A DNA stretch of 64,000 nucleotides, from the NCBI RefSeq assembly GCF_006438875.1, contig NZ_RCZH01000002.1, forward strand, positions 368,385 through 432,384. The letters are read 5' to 3'. The position numbers were made by a program, and so were the translations under genes. The notes beneath the pieces were generated by a model. It worked only from the letters and a program-made list of their open reading frames with translations. It was not told where the DNA came from and did no database searches. Every line of letters begins with the position of its first letter. The first letter of the stretch is position 1. This DNA is from Flavobacterium pectinovorum. Its GTDB lineage: Bacteria > Bacteroidota > Bacteroidia > Flavobacteriales > Flavobacteriaceae. This document shows, piece by piece, positions 54,706-63,498 of the stretch.

Positions 54706-56886
54706 ATGAATAAGAAAATTAGAAAGCCGATAAAAAACGAGAAAGATTTCTCAAGCAAAATAATAAAAATTTTATCGCAAAGCCCAAATAAAGCATTCAA
54801 TTACAAACAAATAGGAGCGAAGTTAGAACTTGACGATACAAAAAGCAGAAATCAGATTATAAAAGATTTGAAAATTTTGGCAGCTTCAAAGAAAATTATA
54901 GAATCAGAACCGGGTAAATATTTAGTAAAAGCAGAGAGTCAGGATTATTACGAAGGAACAATTGATATGACCAGCAGAAAAACGGCATATTTTATTTGTC
55001 CTGATTTTAGCGAAGACGTTTTTATTCCAACCAATAACTTGAATCGTGCGTTGGATAAAGACAAAGTAAAAGTTTATGTTTACAACAGAAGAAAAGGAAA
55101 AAGACCTGAAGGTGAAGTAATTGAAGTTGTAGAAAGAAATAAAACAGAGTTTGTGGGCGTAATTGATATTCAGGCAAATTTTGCTTTTGTGTCTACTGCA
55201 AACCCTAAGATGTACACTGATATTTTTATTCCAAAAGATAAAATTGGAGAAGCAGAAAATGGTGACGTTGTTTTAGTTACTATTGAAGATTGGCCAAAAA
55301 GAGCTGATAGTCCTTTTGGATCTGTAATTAGAGTTTTAGGGAAACCAGGAGAACATAATACTGAGATTCATGCAATTCTTGCTGAATACGGTTTACCGGC
55401 AGATTTTCCGGTAGAAGTAGAGGTTTATGCTCAAAAAATAGATACTTCGATTCAGGAATCAGAGATTGCAAAACGTCGTGATATGCGTGATACACTTACG
55501 TTTACGATAGATCCAAAAGATGCAAAAGATTTTGATGATGCTTTGTCTTTCAAAAAGTTAGAGAACGGAAATTTCGAAATTGGAATTCACATTGCCGATG
55601 TTTCGTATTATCTTGAAGAAGGAACAATCCTTGATGATGAAGCTTATCAACGTGCAACTTCTGTTTATTTGGTTGATAGAGTAGTGCCAATGCTTCCGGA
55701 AGTATTGTCTAATTTTGCGTGTTCATTGCGCCCTAACGAAGAGAAATATACATTCTCAGCAATATTCGAAGTTTCTCCAACTGCACAAGTTATCAACCAA
55801 TGGTTTGGAAGAACTGTAATTTATTCCGATCAGCGATTTGCTTATGAAGAAGCACAATATATCATTGAAACAAAAGATCATACGATTCCGGTTGATATTT
55901 CAATTACCGGAAGTGCTTATTTAGTTTCAGACGAAATTGTTCAGGCAACTTTAAAATTAGATGAATTAGCTAAGATTCTAAGAAGAAAAAGAATGGCAAA
56001 TGGTGCTATTTCTTTTGATAAAGTCGAAGTAAAATTCAACTTAGATGAACAAGGAGAACCTGAAGGAGTTTATTTTAAAGTTTCAAAAGATGCGAATCAT
56101 CTGATTGAAGAATTCATGCTTTTAGCCAACAGAAAAGTGGCTGAATACATTGGAAAACAAAAGAAAACATTTGTTTACAGGATTCACGATGAACCAAACG
56201 AAGACAAATTAATTGCGATGCAAACCGTAATTGCTAAATTTGGTTATAAAATAGATTTCCGTAACAAAGGAGATATTTCGAAGTCTTTGAATGCATTAAT
56301 GGAAGAAGTAAATGGAAAAAAAGAGCAAAACTTAATTGATACTCTTGCGATTAGAAGTATGAGTAAAGCCAAGTATTCGACAGAGAATATTGGTCATTAC
56401 GGATTAGCTTTTGATTATTACAGTCATTTTACTTCGCCAATTCGTCGTTATCCGGACGTTATGGTACATCGTTTGCTTCAATATTATTTAGATAATGGCG
56501 CTTCTGTAGATGAAGAAGTTTATGAAACGAAGTGTTTACATTGTTCGAATATGGAAAGTTTAGCAACTAATGCTGAACGTGACAGTATTAAATACATGCA
56601 GGTTAAATACATGCAGGATCATCAGGACGAAGAATTTCTTGGAGTTATTTCAGGAGTTACGGAATGGGGAATTTATGTTGAAATTGTTTCTAACAAATGC
56701 GAAGGAATGGTAAGAATCAGAGAAATAAAAGATGATTACTACACTTTCGATGAAAAGCAATATGCTTTGGTTGGAGCTACTTCAAATAGTATTTTACAAT
56801 TAGGAGATGAAATTTATGTAAAAGTAAAAAATGCTGATTTAGTGAAAAAACAACTGGATTTTCATTTTTTGCGACGAGCAGAATAA
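54706..56886 (+). CDS. rnr: Ribonuclease R
   Basis: A 726-residue 3'-5' exoribonuclease. Order: winged-helix N-terminus (about 15-75), cold-shock domains (about 85-230), catalytic RNB domain (about 255-590) with 'TIDPKDAKDFDDALSF' carrying the metal-binding aspartates and 'YSHFTSPIRRYPDVMVHRLL', then S1 (about 640-722, 'LGVISGVTEWGIYVEI'). It degrades structured RNA. Somewhat shorter than the E. coli enzyme (813), lacking its long lysine-rich tail. It leads a plus-strand series with DUF2807 and LysE genes. Confidence 0.97.
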   Translation: MNKKIRKPIKNEKDFSSKIIKILSQSPNKAFNYKQIGAKLELDDTKSRNQIIKDLKILAASKKIIESEPGKYLVKAESQDYYEGTIDMTSRKTAYFICPDFSEDVFIPTNNLNRALDKDKVKVYVYNRRKGKRPEGEVIEVVERNKTEFVGVIDIQANFAFVSTANPKMYTDIFIPKDKIGEAENGDVVLVTIEDWPKRADSPFGSVIRVLGKPGEHNTEIHAILAEYGLPADFPVEVEVYAQKIDTSIQESEIAKRRDMRDTLTFTIDPKDAKDFDDALSFKKLENGNFEIGIHIADVSYYLEEGTILDDEAYQRATSVYLVDRVVPMLPEVLSNFACSLRPNEEKYTFSAIFEVSPTAQVINQWFGRTVIYSDQRFAYEEAQYIIETKDHTIPVDISITGSAYLVSDEIVQATLKLDELAKILRRKRMANGAISFDKVEVKFNLDEQGEPEGVYFKVSKDANHLIEEFMLLANRKVAEYIGKQKKTFVYRIHDEPNEDKLIAMQTVIAKFGYKIDFRNKGDISKSLNALMEEVNGKKEQNLIDTLAIRSMSKAKYSTENIGHYGLAFDYYSHFTSPIRRYPDVMVHRLLQYYLDNGASVDEEVYETKCLHCSNMESLATNAERDSIKYMQVKYMQDHQDEEFLGVISGVTEWGIYVEIVSNKCEGMVRIREIKDDYYTFDEKQYALVGATSNSILQLGDEIYVKVKNADLVKKQLDFHFLRRAE

Positions 56887-56910
56887 AGGTTTAATTTTAA
56901 AAATAAAAGT

Positions 56911-57579
56911 ATGAAAAAGTTAATTATAGGTGCGGCAATTTTATTTGTTCAGATGTCTTTTGGCCAGGTTACCAAAGATTTAGGTGATTTTGATTCCGTT
57001 AAAGTTTTTGATAAATTAAGTGTAAAATTAATTCAATCGTCAGAGAATAAGATTGTAATTAAAGGTGCACGTGAATCAGAAGTTGAAGTTGTTAACAAGA
57101 AAGGTTTATTAAAATTAAGAATGCCTTTTCCAAAATTATTATCAGGAAATGATTTGGATATCACAGTATATTACAAACATTTAGAACTTATAGATGTTAA
57201 CGAAGGTGCTAATGTGACAAGTACAGAAGCTATAAAAGCGACTTCATTTAAAGTAAGCGCTCAGGAAGGCGCAACAATTGATGCTAATTTAGATGTTGAT
57301 AAACTAAAAGTTAGTTCAGTTTCAGGAGGTTCTATAACTTTGTACGGTAAAGCAGCAAATCAGGATGCAAGTTTAGGAGCTGGCGGATATTTATTAGCTA
57401 GTAAATTAATCACATCTCAAACTACTGTAAGTGTTTCTGCGGGAGGAAAAGCAGATGTGAATGCTTCTACTCTTGTAGATGCAAAAGTAAGCGCAGGAGG
57501 CTCTATTTACATTTATGGAAAACCGAAACAAATTAATCAAAAAACAGTCTTTGGAGGTAAAATCGAAGAAGTAAAATAA
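56911..57579 (+). CDS. Secreted head-GIN/DUF2807 beta-helix protein
   Basis: A 222-residue protein with signal peptide 'KKLIIGAAILFVQMSFGQ'. The mature part is a repetitive beta-helix with many G, S, K and V ('FKVSAQEGATIDANLDVD', 'TTVSVSAGGKADVNASTL', 'AKVSAGGSIYIYGKP'), the DUF2807 pattern. Such proteins are probably envelope-associated and are common in Bacteroidota. It begins 24 bases after rnr. Confidence 0.9.
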   Translation: MKKLIIGAAILFVQMSFGQVTKDLGDFDSVKVFDKLSVKLIQSSENKIVIKGARESEVEVVNKKGLLKLRMPFPKLLSGNDLDITVYYKHLELIDVNEGANVTSTEAIKATSFKVSAQEGATIDANLDVDKLKVSSVSGGSITLYGKAANQDASLGAGGYLLASKLITSQTTVSVSAGGKADVNASTLVDAKVSAGGSIYIYGKPKQINQKTVFGGKIEEVK

Positions 57580-57593
57580 CAAATCGTATTTGA

Positions 57594-58271
57594 ATGATAA
57601 ATGATATTTTGGCTGGACTGCCGTGGGGACTTTTTTTAAGTTTTATGGTAGGTCCAGTATTTTTTATACTATTAGAAACCAGTATTACAAAAGGATTCAG
57701 AGCTGCAATTGTCTTTGATCTTGGAGTAGTATTAGGTGATATTTTTTTTATAGCAATTGCCTATTTAGGAAGTTACAGACTTATTCAGAGTTTAAAAGAT
57801 AAACCGGCACTCTTTATTTTTGGTGGAATTATTATGCTCGCTTATGGTATTATTTCTTTTGTAAGATTGAAAAATGAAGAAAAAATTGATGACGAAGAAA
57901 TAGATCGCGATATTATCAAAAGAAACTATGGAAGTTTATTTGTAAAAGGGTTTTTACTGAACGTTATTAACATTGGAGTTCTTGGTTTTTGGTTGGCAGT
58001 TATCATTTCTGTAGGACCAAAATTAGAGATGCAGAATTCAAGAATGTTTACTTTTTTTGCTGCAGTTATTATTACTTATTTAGTTGTAGATTGTATTAAG
58101 ATATTATTAGCCAAACAGTTAAAATCTAAAATGACACCAACTAACATTTTAAAAATCAAAAAAGGAATTAGTATTGTTTTAATGGTTTTTGGAGTTGTAT
58201 TAATGGTTCAGGGTTGGTTTCCAAAAGAAAAAGAAATGGTTAGGAATGCCTTTGAGAAGATTGAAAAGTAG
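57594..58271 (+). CDS. LysE-family amino-acid exporter
   Basis: A 225-residue inner-membrane protein with six helices. The opening 'LAGLPWGLFLSFMVGPVFFI' and 'SITKGFRAAIVFDLGVVLGD' are the LysE/RhtB signature, with a charged loop (about 100-125, 'EEKIDDEEIDRDI') between helices 3 and 4. It probably exports amino acids or related metabolites. It starts 14 bases after the DUF2807 gene, and a terminator (58299-58324) closes the unit. Confidence 0.92.
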   Translation: MINDILAGLPWGLFLSFMVGPVFFILLETSITKGFRAAIVFDLGVVLGDIFFIAIAYLGSYRLIQSLKDKPALFIFGGIIMLAYGIISFVRLKNEEKIDDEEIDRDIIKRNYGSLFVKGFLLNVINIGVLGFWLAVIISVGPKLEMQNSRMFTFFAAVIITYLVVDCIKILLAKQLKSKMTPTNILKIKKGISIVLMVFGVVLMVQGWFPKEKEMVRNAFEKIEK

Positions 58272-58298
58272 TTGTTAACAACTGAAAATATATTGCAG

Positions 58299-58324
58299 AA
58301 CCTCTCGATTTGAGAGGTTTTTTT
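58299..58324 (+). terminator. Terminator of the rnr-DUF2807-LysE unit
   Basis: Eight-base arms AACCTCTC and GAGAGGTT with a five-base loop, followed by a run of T, 28 bases after the LysE stop. Confidence 0.92.
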
Positions 58325-58358
58325 ATGTTTAAGATTTTGACAAAATTTTAGTCCTGTG

Positions 58359-58664
58359 TGTCCTCGCGAGGAACGAAGCAATCACATCTAGTAATTAACG
58401 TGCAGTTTGTCTTTTTGAGGAACGAAAAATCCCCGAACAATTATCCGTAAAGCTTATCTGTATTGTAAATAATTTTACCGCAAAGGGCGCAAAGTTTTTT
58501 TATCTCTCGTAACGTATAGTAAACACAAAGTTCACAAAGCTTTGTGTTGAACCAGCTTTGCGAACTTTGTGTTTTTATAAAACCATACTTTTAAAAATCT
58601 TAGGGCCCTTTGCGGTAAAATTCATCCCTAATTTAGTGAGATTGCTTCGTTCCTCGCAAGGACA
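58359..58664. repeat. Three nested inverted repeats
   Basis: Outer arms at 58359-58383 and 58640-58664 match in 24 of 25 bases (TGTCCTYGCGAGGAACGAAG...). Middle arms at 58473-58488 and 58605-58620 match perfectly (TTTTACCGCAAAGGGC). Inner arms at 58521-58540 and 58555-58574 match in 19 of 20. A further GAGGAACGAA half-copy lies at 58417-58426. No gene is supported from 58325 to 58721. Confidence 0.92.
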
Positions 58665-58687
58665 ATATTGCGAAAAAATTAAGCACA

Positions 58688-58719
58688 AAAAAAAAGAGAC
58701 ACATTTCTGTATCTCTTTT
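58688..58719 (-). terminator. Terminator of the tRNA-Cys gene
   Basis: AAAAGAGAYACA arms pair around a short loop, and a run of ten T follows on the minus strand. It begins three bases past the tRNA. Confidence 0.85.
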
Positions 58720-58721
58720 TG

Positions 58722-58792
58722 AGGCATCGTCCGGATTCGAACCGGAGTAGGAGCTTTTGCAGAGCCCAGCCTAGCCGCTCGGCCACGACGCC
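58722..58792 (-). tRNA. tRNA-Cys (anticodon GCA)
   Basis: On the minus strand the acceptor 5' half GGCGTCG pairs with CGATGCC. The anticodon stem GGGCT/AGCTC encloses loop CTGCAAA with anticodon GCA. The T-arm is TCCGG-TTCGAAT-CCGGA. The discriminator is U73, as expected for cysteine tRNA. CCA is not encoded. The 71-base gene is single and followed by a terminator. Confidence 0.96.
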
Positions 58793-58885
58793 GTAGTTGA
58801 ACGGATGGCAAAAGTAACTAAAATCTTTAAATTTCAAAACTTTAAAAGTAAGTATTTTAAAAATTTACCATTTTATTTTAAAGAT

Positions 58886-59245
58886 TTACTTTCTTTTTTC
58901 TGTCATTTTTATAGTAACTGTTTCAACATCACCACCTATAGGTGGATTTATTTTAGAAACCCAAACTGTTGTTTTTTCTACACTTTCGATCTCTGCAAGG
59001 ACGCGAATATTGATTCTTTTAGCAACATGTTCTAATAAATGCGAACGAATTGCCATTTCTTCTTCAACAATTTTGTTTAAATGTACATAATCAACCGTGT
59101 CTAATAAGTGATCAGTTTGAGCTGATTTTTGTAAACTAGCTTTAATTTTTAGATCTACTGTGTAATCAGATCCAATTTTTCCTTCTTCAATTAAACATCC
59201 GTGGTAGGAAAAAGTTCGAATGTTTTTTAGTTTTATAATACCCAT
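58886..59245 (-). CDS. folB: Dihydroneopterin aldolase
   Basis: A 119-residue enzyme of folate synthesis that splits dihydroneopterin. 'IRTFSYHGCLIEEGKIGSDY' with the YHG-x(4)-E pattern, 'DTVDYVHLNKIVEEEM' and the C-terminal 'VWVSKINPPIGGDVETVTI' with the catalytic lysine are all present. Standard length. It is 93 bases before the tRNA-Cys gene on the same strand and two bases after the toxin gene stop. Confidence 0.95.
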   Translation of the reverse strand: MGIIKLKNIRTFSYHGCLIEEGKIGSDYTVDLKIKASLQKSAQTDHLLDTVDYVHLNKIVEEEMAIRSHLLEHVAKRINIRVLAEIESVEKTTVWVSKINPPIGGDVETVTIKMTEKRK

Positions 59246-59247
59246 TT

Positions 59248-59544
59248 TTATAATTTTATTCTTGTATTGTTTGGATCTTGGTGATTTGATGTTACAGCGT
59301 ATACTGAAACTGATTTTTCGTTTTCATTTACAGTGAAATGAACTGAGTAAGGAAATTTTTTTAAAGGTAAGATGCGAACAGTATTATATTTTTCTTCGAA
59401 AAAAGGAAACGTTTTTAAAGTTTCTACATAATCTTGATATTCATTGAAGAACTTTGTACCTAAGCCATTAGATAAAGATTCATAATATTCAGCGATTTCA
59501 TCTGCTTCTAAATCAGCTCTTACAAGAATAATTATTTCATACAT
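59248..59544 (-). CDS. RelE/ParE-superfamily toxin
   Basis: A 98-residue protein with the RelE/ParE fold pattern: 'ILVRADLEADEIAEYYESLS', 'FFNEYQDYVETLKTFPFF', 'TVRILPLKKFPYSVHFTVNE' and 'VSVYAVTSNHQDPN'. The terminal pattern is closer to ParE-like members of Bacteroidota than to ribosome-dependent RelE. It starts directly after the antitoxin stop, so expression is coupled. Whether it targets mRNA or gyrase cannot be told. Confidence 0.85.
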   Translation of the reverse strand: MYEIIILVRADLEADEIAEYYESLSNGLGTKFFNEYQDYVETLKTFPFFEEKYNTVRILPLKKFPYSVHFTVNENEKSVSVYAVTSNHQDPNNTRIKL

Positions 59545-59763
59545 TTATTTATTCCATTTAGCATTAAGTCTTTTTTTAGATTCTTCCCAACTTATAAAAT
59601 CCTCTGGTTTAGCATTTTTCATACGTTCTAAAACCATTTCTTGTTGCCATAACGGAACTTCATTCGCAGTGTTTTCGTCTATAGAAACATCAGGAATATG
59701 TTTGAAAAAACTAACAAAAGTTTCGTAAAAATCGTCTGGAATTGTAACAGTTAATTGTCTCAT
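59545..59763 (-). CDS. Antitoxin of the RelE/ParE-type pair
   Basis: From ATG 59763 it has 72 residues. 'RQLTVTIPDDFYETFVSFF' is a ribbon-type DNA-binding beginning, and the C-terminal half 'ISWEESKKRLNAKWNK' is the usual toxin-wrapping end. An in-frame TTG at 59772 adds three residues. It precedes the toxin with no gap, the normal order for such modules. It presumably neutralises the toxin and represses the pair. Confidence 0.8.
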   Translation of the reverse strand: MRQLTVTIPDDFYETFVSFFKHIPDVSIDENTANEVPLWQQEMVLERMKNAKPEDFISWEESKKRLNAKWNK

Positions 59764-59829
59764 AACTTTCAATATTTATACAAAAGTACTAATAAATTAA
59801 GTTTCAGGTTTACTGAGAAGTTTCTAAAG

Positions 59830-59862
59830 AAAACTGTAAACTGTAAACCGAAAACTGTAAAC
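59830..59862. repeat. Three AAACTGTAAAC-type direct repeats upstream of glnS
   Basis: AAACTGTAAACTGTAAACCG is followed by AAAACTGTAAAC, giving three copies of the eight-base word ACTGTAAA. They overlap the -33 position of the glnS promoter. Confidence 0.6.
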
Positions 59863-59867
59863 TTTTT

Positions 59868-59875
59868 TATCTTTG
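59868..59875 (+). promoter_or_regulatory. TAnnTTTG promoter box of glnS
   Basis: TATCTTTG, 19 bases before the ATG at 59895. Confidence 0.6.
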
Positions 59876-59894
59876 CTAAAATTACTATAAAATA

Positions 59895-62012
59895 ATGGCA
59901 TCAGAAGAGAAATCACTCAATTTTATTGAACAAATCATAGAAGAAGATCTTAAATCAGGTCTTTCACAAAGTAAGCTTCATTTTCGTTTTCCACCAGAAC
60001 CAAATGGGTATTTACACATTGGTCATGCAAGTTCTATCGCATTAAATTTTGGTTTAGGACTTGATTATCAATCTCCTGTAAATTTACGTTTTGATGATAC
60101 CAATCCGGAAAAAGAAGAACAGGAATTTGTAGATGCTATTAAAAAAGATGTTGAATGGCTGGGATATACCTGGGCAGAAGAACGTTATGCTTCAGATTAT
60201 TTTCAACAATTGTATGATTGGGCAGTTTTATTGATTAAAAAAGATAAAGCTTATGTTGATAGTCAATCTTCAGAAGATATGGCAATTCAAAAAGGAACTC
60301 CATCTACTGTTGGAACAGATAGTCCATATAGAAATCGTTCTGTAGAAGAAAATTTAGACTTATTCGAAAGAATGAAAAACGGTGAATTTGAAGCTGGAAC
60401 TCATATTCTTCGTGCAAAAATAGACATGAAATCTACCAATATGTTGATGCGTGATCCTATCATGTACAGGATTTTGCACAGACATCATCATAGAACTGGA
60501 GATGATTGGAAAATTTATCCAATGTACGATTGGGCACATGGGCAAAGTGATTATTTAGAGGAGATTTCACACTCCTTTTGTACACTTGAATTTTTGCCTC
60601 ACCGTGAATTATATGATTGGTTTTTAGACCAAATTTTAGAGGATGATAAACTACGTCCAAAACAAAGAGAATTTGCCAGACGTAACTTATCACATACTGT
60701 TGTTAGCAAAAGAAAATTACAACAACTAGTTAAGGAAAAGCATGTTAGCGGTTGGGATGATCCTAGAATGTCAACAATTTCAGGATTAAGAAGACGTGGT
60801 TATACAGCTGCTTCATTGCGTAATTTTGCCAATACAATTGGTATTGCAAAACGTGATAATTTGATAAATGTATCCGTTTTAGAATTTTGTATTCGTGAAG
60901 ATTTGAACAAAATTGCACCTCGTGTAATGGCTGTTTTAGATCCTGTAAAGTTGGTAATTACAAATTATCCTGAAGGAAAAGAGGAGTGGTTGGAAGCAGA
61001 AAATAATCAGGAAGATGAGAATGCAGGTTTCAGAAAAGTACCATTTTCTAAAGAATTATATATAGAAAGAGAAGACTTTCTGGAAGAAGCTCCGGCTAAA
61101 TTTTTCCGTTTGACTTTAGGAAAAGAAGTACGTCTTAAAAATGCTTATATCATTAAAGGAGAAAGTGTTATAAAAGATTCAGAAGGAAATATCACAGAGA
61201 TTCATGTAACTTATGATACGGATTCTTTGAGCGGAAGTGGGACAGAAGCAAGTCAAAGAAAAGTGTCCGGAACCTTACATTGGGTTTCTATTTCTCATGC
61301 AGTTGAAGCAGAAGTTCGTATGTACGATCGTTTGTTTACAGATGAAGCACCGGACAGTTATAAGGAGAAAAATTTCTTAGATTTTGTCAATCCAAACTCA
61401 TTAGAAGTTATCAAAGGATTTGTTGAACCAAGTTTATCAACAGCTCAAAACGAAGATAAATTTCAGTTTCAACGTTTAGGTTATTTTACTGTTGATAAAG
61501 ATTCAACTGCTTCAAATCTAGTGTTTAACAAAACTGTTGGACTAAAAGATGCATGGGAAGAAAAGGGTAAGAAGGAAGAAAATAGTATAAATAATTCTTT
61601 AAAAGATATCAATAAATATTTTAAAGTTGAAACAAAACCGGAACGTATTGCAATTGAAAGTGCAATAGGGGAGAGCATTAAAAATGTTTCTAGTTTTTCT
61701 TTATTACAAAATTCATTAAAGAAAAATATTAACAATAATAAAGGTTCATTGTTGTTTGCTCAATTTATTTTGAAATATTCAATCTTGAAGTCTGTTGATT
61801 TTGAAGAAGACGATATTAAAAAATTATATACAATGTCTCTTAGAAGTGAATCGACTTATGTTCGATCAAAAGCACTTTTAAATTTAAGAGATTTGGAAAA
61901 TGAAAGTTTCAGAAATCAATTTGAAGAAGAAATTTTAAAATTGAATTCAAATCCACCAAAAAATGCTTCGGAAAGAGAAATTGAAATTCTTGCCGAATTA
62001 GCACAAAAATAA
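59895..62012 (+). CDS. glnS: Glutamine-tRNA ligase with a C-terminal extension
   Basis: A 705-residue class I synthetase. The HIGH motif is 'RFPPEPNGYLHIGHASSI' (about residues 27-44), 'RFDDTNPEKEEQEFVDAIKK' follows, and the KMSKS-type loop is 'TVVSKRKLQQLV'. Residues about 340-555 are the anticodon-binding barrels ('SGSGTEASQRKVSGTLHWVS'). Residues about 565-705 are an extra helical domain not found in the 554-residue E. coli enzyme, with 'IESAIGESIKNVSSFSLLQN' and HEAT-like helices at the end. It charges tRNA-Gln with glutamine. Confidence 0.97.
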   Translation: MASEEKSLNFIEQIIEEDLKSGLSQSKLHFRFPPEPNGYLHIGHASSIALNFGLGLDYQSPVNLRFDDTNPEKEEQEFVDAIKKDVEWLGYTWAEERYASDYFQQLYDWAVLLIKKDKAYVDSQSSEDMAIQKGTPSTVGTDSPYRNRSVEENLDLFERMKNGEFEAGTHILRAKIDMKSTNMLMRDPIMYRILHRHHHRTGDDWKIYPMYDWAHGQSDYLEEISHSFCTLEFLPHRELYDWFLDQILEDDKLRPKQREFARRNLSHTVVSKRKLQQLVKEKHVSGWDDPRMSTISGLRRRGYTAASLRNFANTIGIAKRDNLINVSVLEFCIREDLNKIAPRVMAVLDPVKLVITNYPEGKEEWLEAENNQEDENAGFRKVPFSKELYIEREDFLEEAPAKFFRLTLGKEVRLKNAYIIKGESVIKDSEGNITEIHVTYDTDSLSGSGTEASQRKVSGTLHWVSISHAVEAEVRMYDRLFTDEAPDSYKEKNFLDFVNPNSLEVIKGFVEPSLSTAQNEDKFQFQRLGYFTVDKDSTASNLVFNKTVGLKDAWEEKGKKEENSINNSLKDINKYFKVETKPERIAIESAIGESIKNVSSFSLLQNSLKKNINNNKGSLLFAQFILKYSILKSVDFEEDDIKKLYTMSLRSESTYVRSKALLNLRDLENESFRNQFEEEILKLNSNPPKNASEREIEILAELAQK

Positions 62013-62030
62013 TATCATTACAATCTATTG

Positions 62031-62058
62031 AAAAGCGCTTTTTATGAGCGCTTTTTTT
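62031..62058 (+). terminator. Terminator of glnS
   Basis: Arms AAAAGCGCT and AGCGCTTTT around a seven-base loop, followed by T, 18 bases after the glnS stop. Confidence 0.92.
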
Positions 62059-62104
62059 ATTATTTATATTTTCTATTGAAAACTTAAATTTTATAAATTT
62101 TTTA

Positions 62105-62267
62105 GATCAAAAGTGACCTTCATAAATTAATTGTAAGGTAAAAAATCATTTCTTCCACCTCTTAACTCATCTTTCAGATAGTCGTTAAAAATAAAGCTTT
62201 ATTTTAGTTTTAGGCTTCGTTTTAGTGCGTTTTTGAGTTTATTAACAACGGATTGTTTATAAAGTTG
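62105..62267. repeat. Non-coding tandem repeat, copy A (163 bases)
   Basis: Runs from GATCAAAAGTGACCTT to TTGTTTATAAAGTTG. Shared blocks with copy B include TCATTTCTTCCAYCTCTTAA, CTCATCTTT and TTGTTTATAAAGTTG. No open frame is supported on either strand. Confidence 0.82.
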
Positions 62268-62441
62268 AGAATTTCATTCGTTTTATAAATTCGATTAAAA
62301 TTTGGATGGAAAATTGAAAATTTTACTCAAAAGATAGAGATAAAGTATAATATCAATTTTAATGATCGATTTTTAATATTTAAAGCATTTAATTTATTAT
62401 TTATAAAATCTATTTTAAAGTTAATTTTAATAGATGTTTTT

Positions 62442-62604
62442 GATTAAAAGTAACTTCAATAGATTGATTTTAAGGTATAATTTCATTTCTTCCATCTCTT
62501 AACTCATCTTTTGAATAATAGTTGATTTTAAGTCTTTATTTAAGTTTTAGACGTTATTTTTCTCAGTTTAACGGGTTATTAACATACAATTGTTTATAAA
62601 GTTG
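62442..62604. repeat. Non-coding tandem repeat, copy B (163 bases)
   Basis: Same length as copy A, offset by 337 bases, about 70-75 percent identical by eye. The two copies and their spacers fill the 62059-62927 gap, which otherwise holds no gene. Confidence 0.82.
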
Positions 62605-62927
62605 CTATTTTTATGCAACTGTCAAATTTGAAATTGTTTTTTCAATAATTTGAAATGAAAGTTGAGAATCGAAAGTGAGTTTTACTAAAGTTTAAAAATA
62701 AATAGTTTTTGACTTTTGTTTTAATTCTAAGTACGAATTCTTATCAATTGTTTTATGTTCCAATTTTTATTGTGAATTGATTTTGATAATACTTCAGCGT
62801 AAAAGTATTTTTTAGGATGATTTCATAATGGTCAAATATCATAGAATTTTTTTTTTGCTGATAGTTTCAAATTTTGATTTTCATCTTTGGCTATAAACAA
62901 TTCAAAAATTTTAAATTTATTTTACTT

Positions 62928-63407
62928 ATGAAAAGTATCATTTTTACGCTATCTATTTTATTTGCAAATATTGCAATTTCTCAAACACATCAAATTACAA
63001 AACATAATGGTGAACAGCTTGATGTTAATTTTATTAAACTGGAAAATGATTTGGTTTATTATTCTTTTATCGGAAGTGCAGAAGAACATAAAATTAGCAA
63101 ATATGCTGTTTCAGAATTAACCAATAAACAAACCAATCAGACAAAAAAAATATCTGATAAAGTAATAGTAGATTCAAAATCAGATTATAAATTCGTTACC
63201 GTTTTACCTCAGGAAAAGACAATAGGTTTAAAACAAGCTGCTAATTTTTCGGGCGTCTCGACCAGGACAAAAGGGGAACCGCCAATTGCAAATCAAAAAA
63301 GTACTGCTTTGAGAATCAAAACACAATTGGCTTCAAGTGGATATCCGTTTGTTAGCATTATTGAAAAGGCAGATGGAAAATATGAAGCAATAGCTTATGT
63401 GTATTAA
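62928..63407 (+). CDS. Hypothetical secreted protein
   Basis: From ATG 62928 it has 159 residues with a signal peptide 'KSIIFTLSILFANIAISQ'. The mature part starts 'THQITKHNGEQLDVNFIKLE', followed by a polar linker (about 75-110) and a C-terminal domain with 'RIKTQLASSGYPFVSIIEKA' and 'GKYEAIAYVY'. The family is not recognised. It may be a small periplasmic or surface protein. The frame is open 54 bases further upstream but loses the signal peptide form. Confidence 0.65.
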   Translation: MKSIIFTLSILFANIAISQTHQITKHNGEQLDVNFIKLENDLVYYSFIGSAEEHKISKYAVSELTNKQTNQTKKISDKVIVDSKSDYKFVTVLPQEKTIGLKQAANFSGVSTRTKGEPPIANQKSTALRIKTQLASSGYPFVSIIEKADGKYEAIAYVY

Positions 63408-63498
63408 ATTTAGTGTTAAATTTTATTAAATAATATTTAGTCACCATTTTATAATTTAAAAAAAGAGTACCTTTATTAATCATTTAAATTTAATTATT

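Noticed and set aside
58575..58811. Minus-strand open frame across the tRNA and nested repeats
   Set aside because: It spans tRNA-Cys and its terminator, so it is not a gene.
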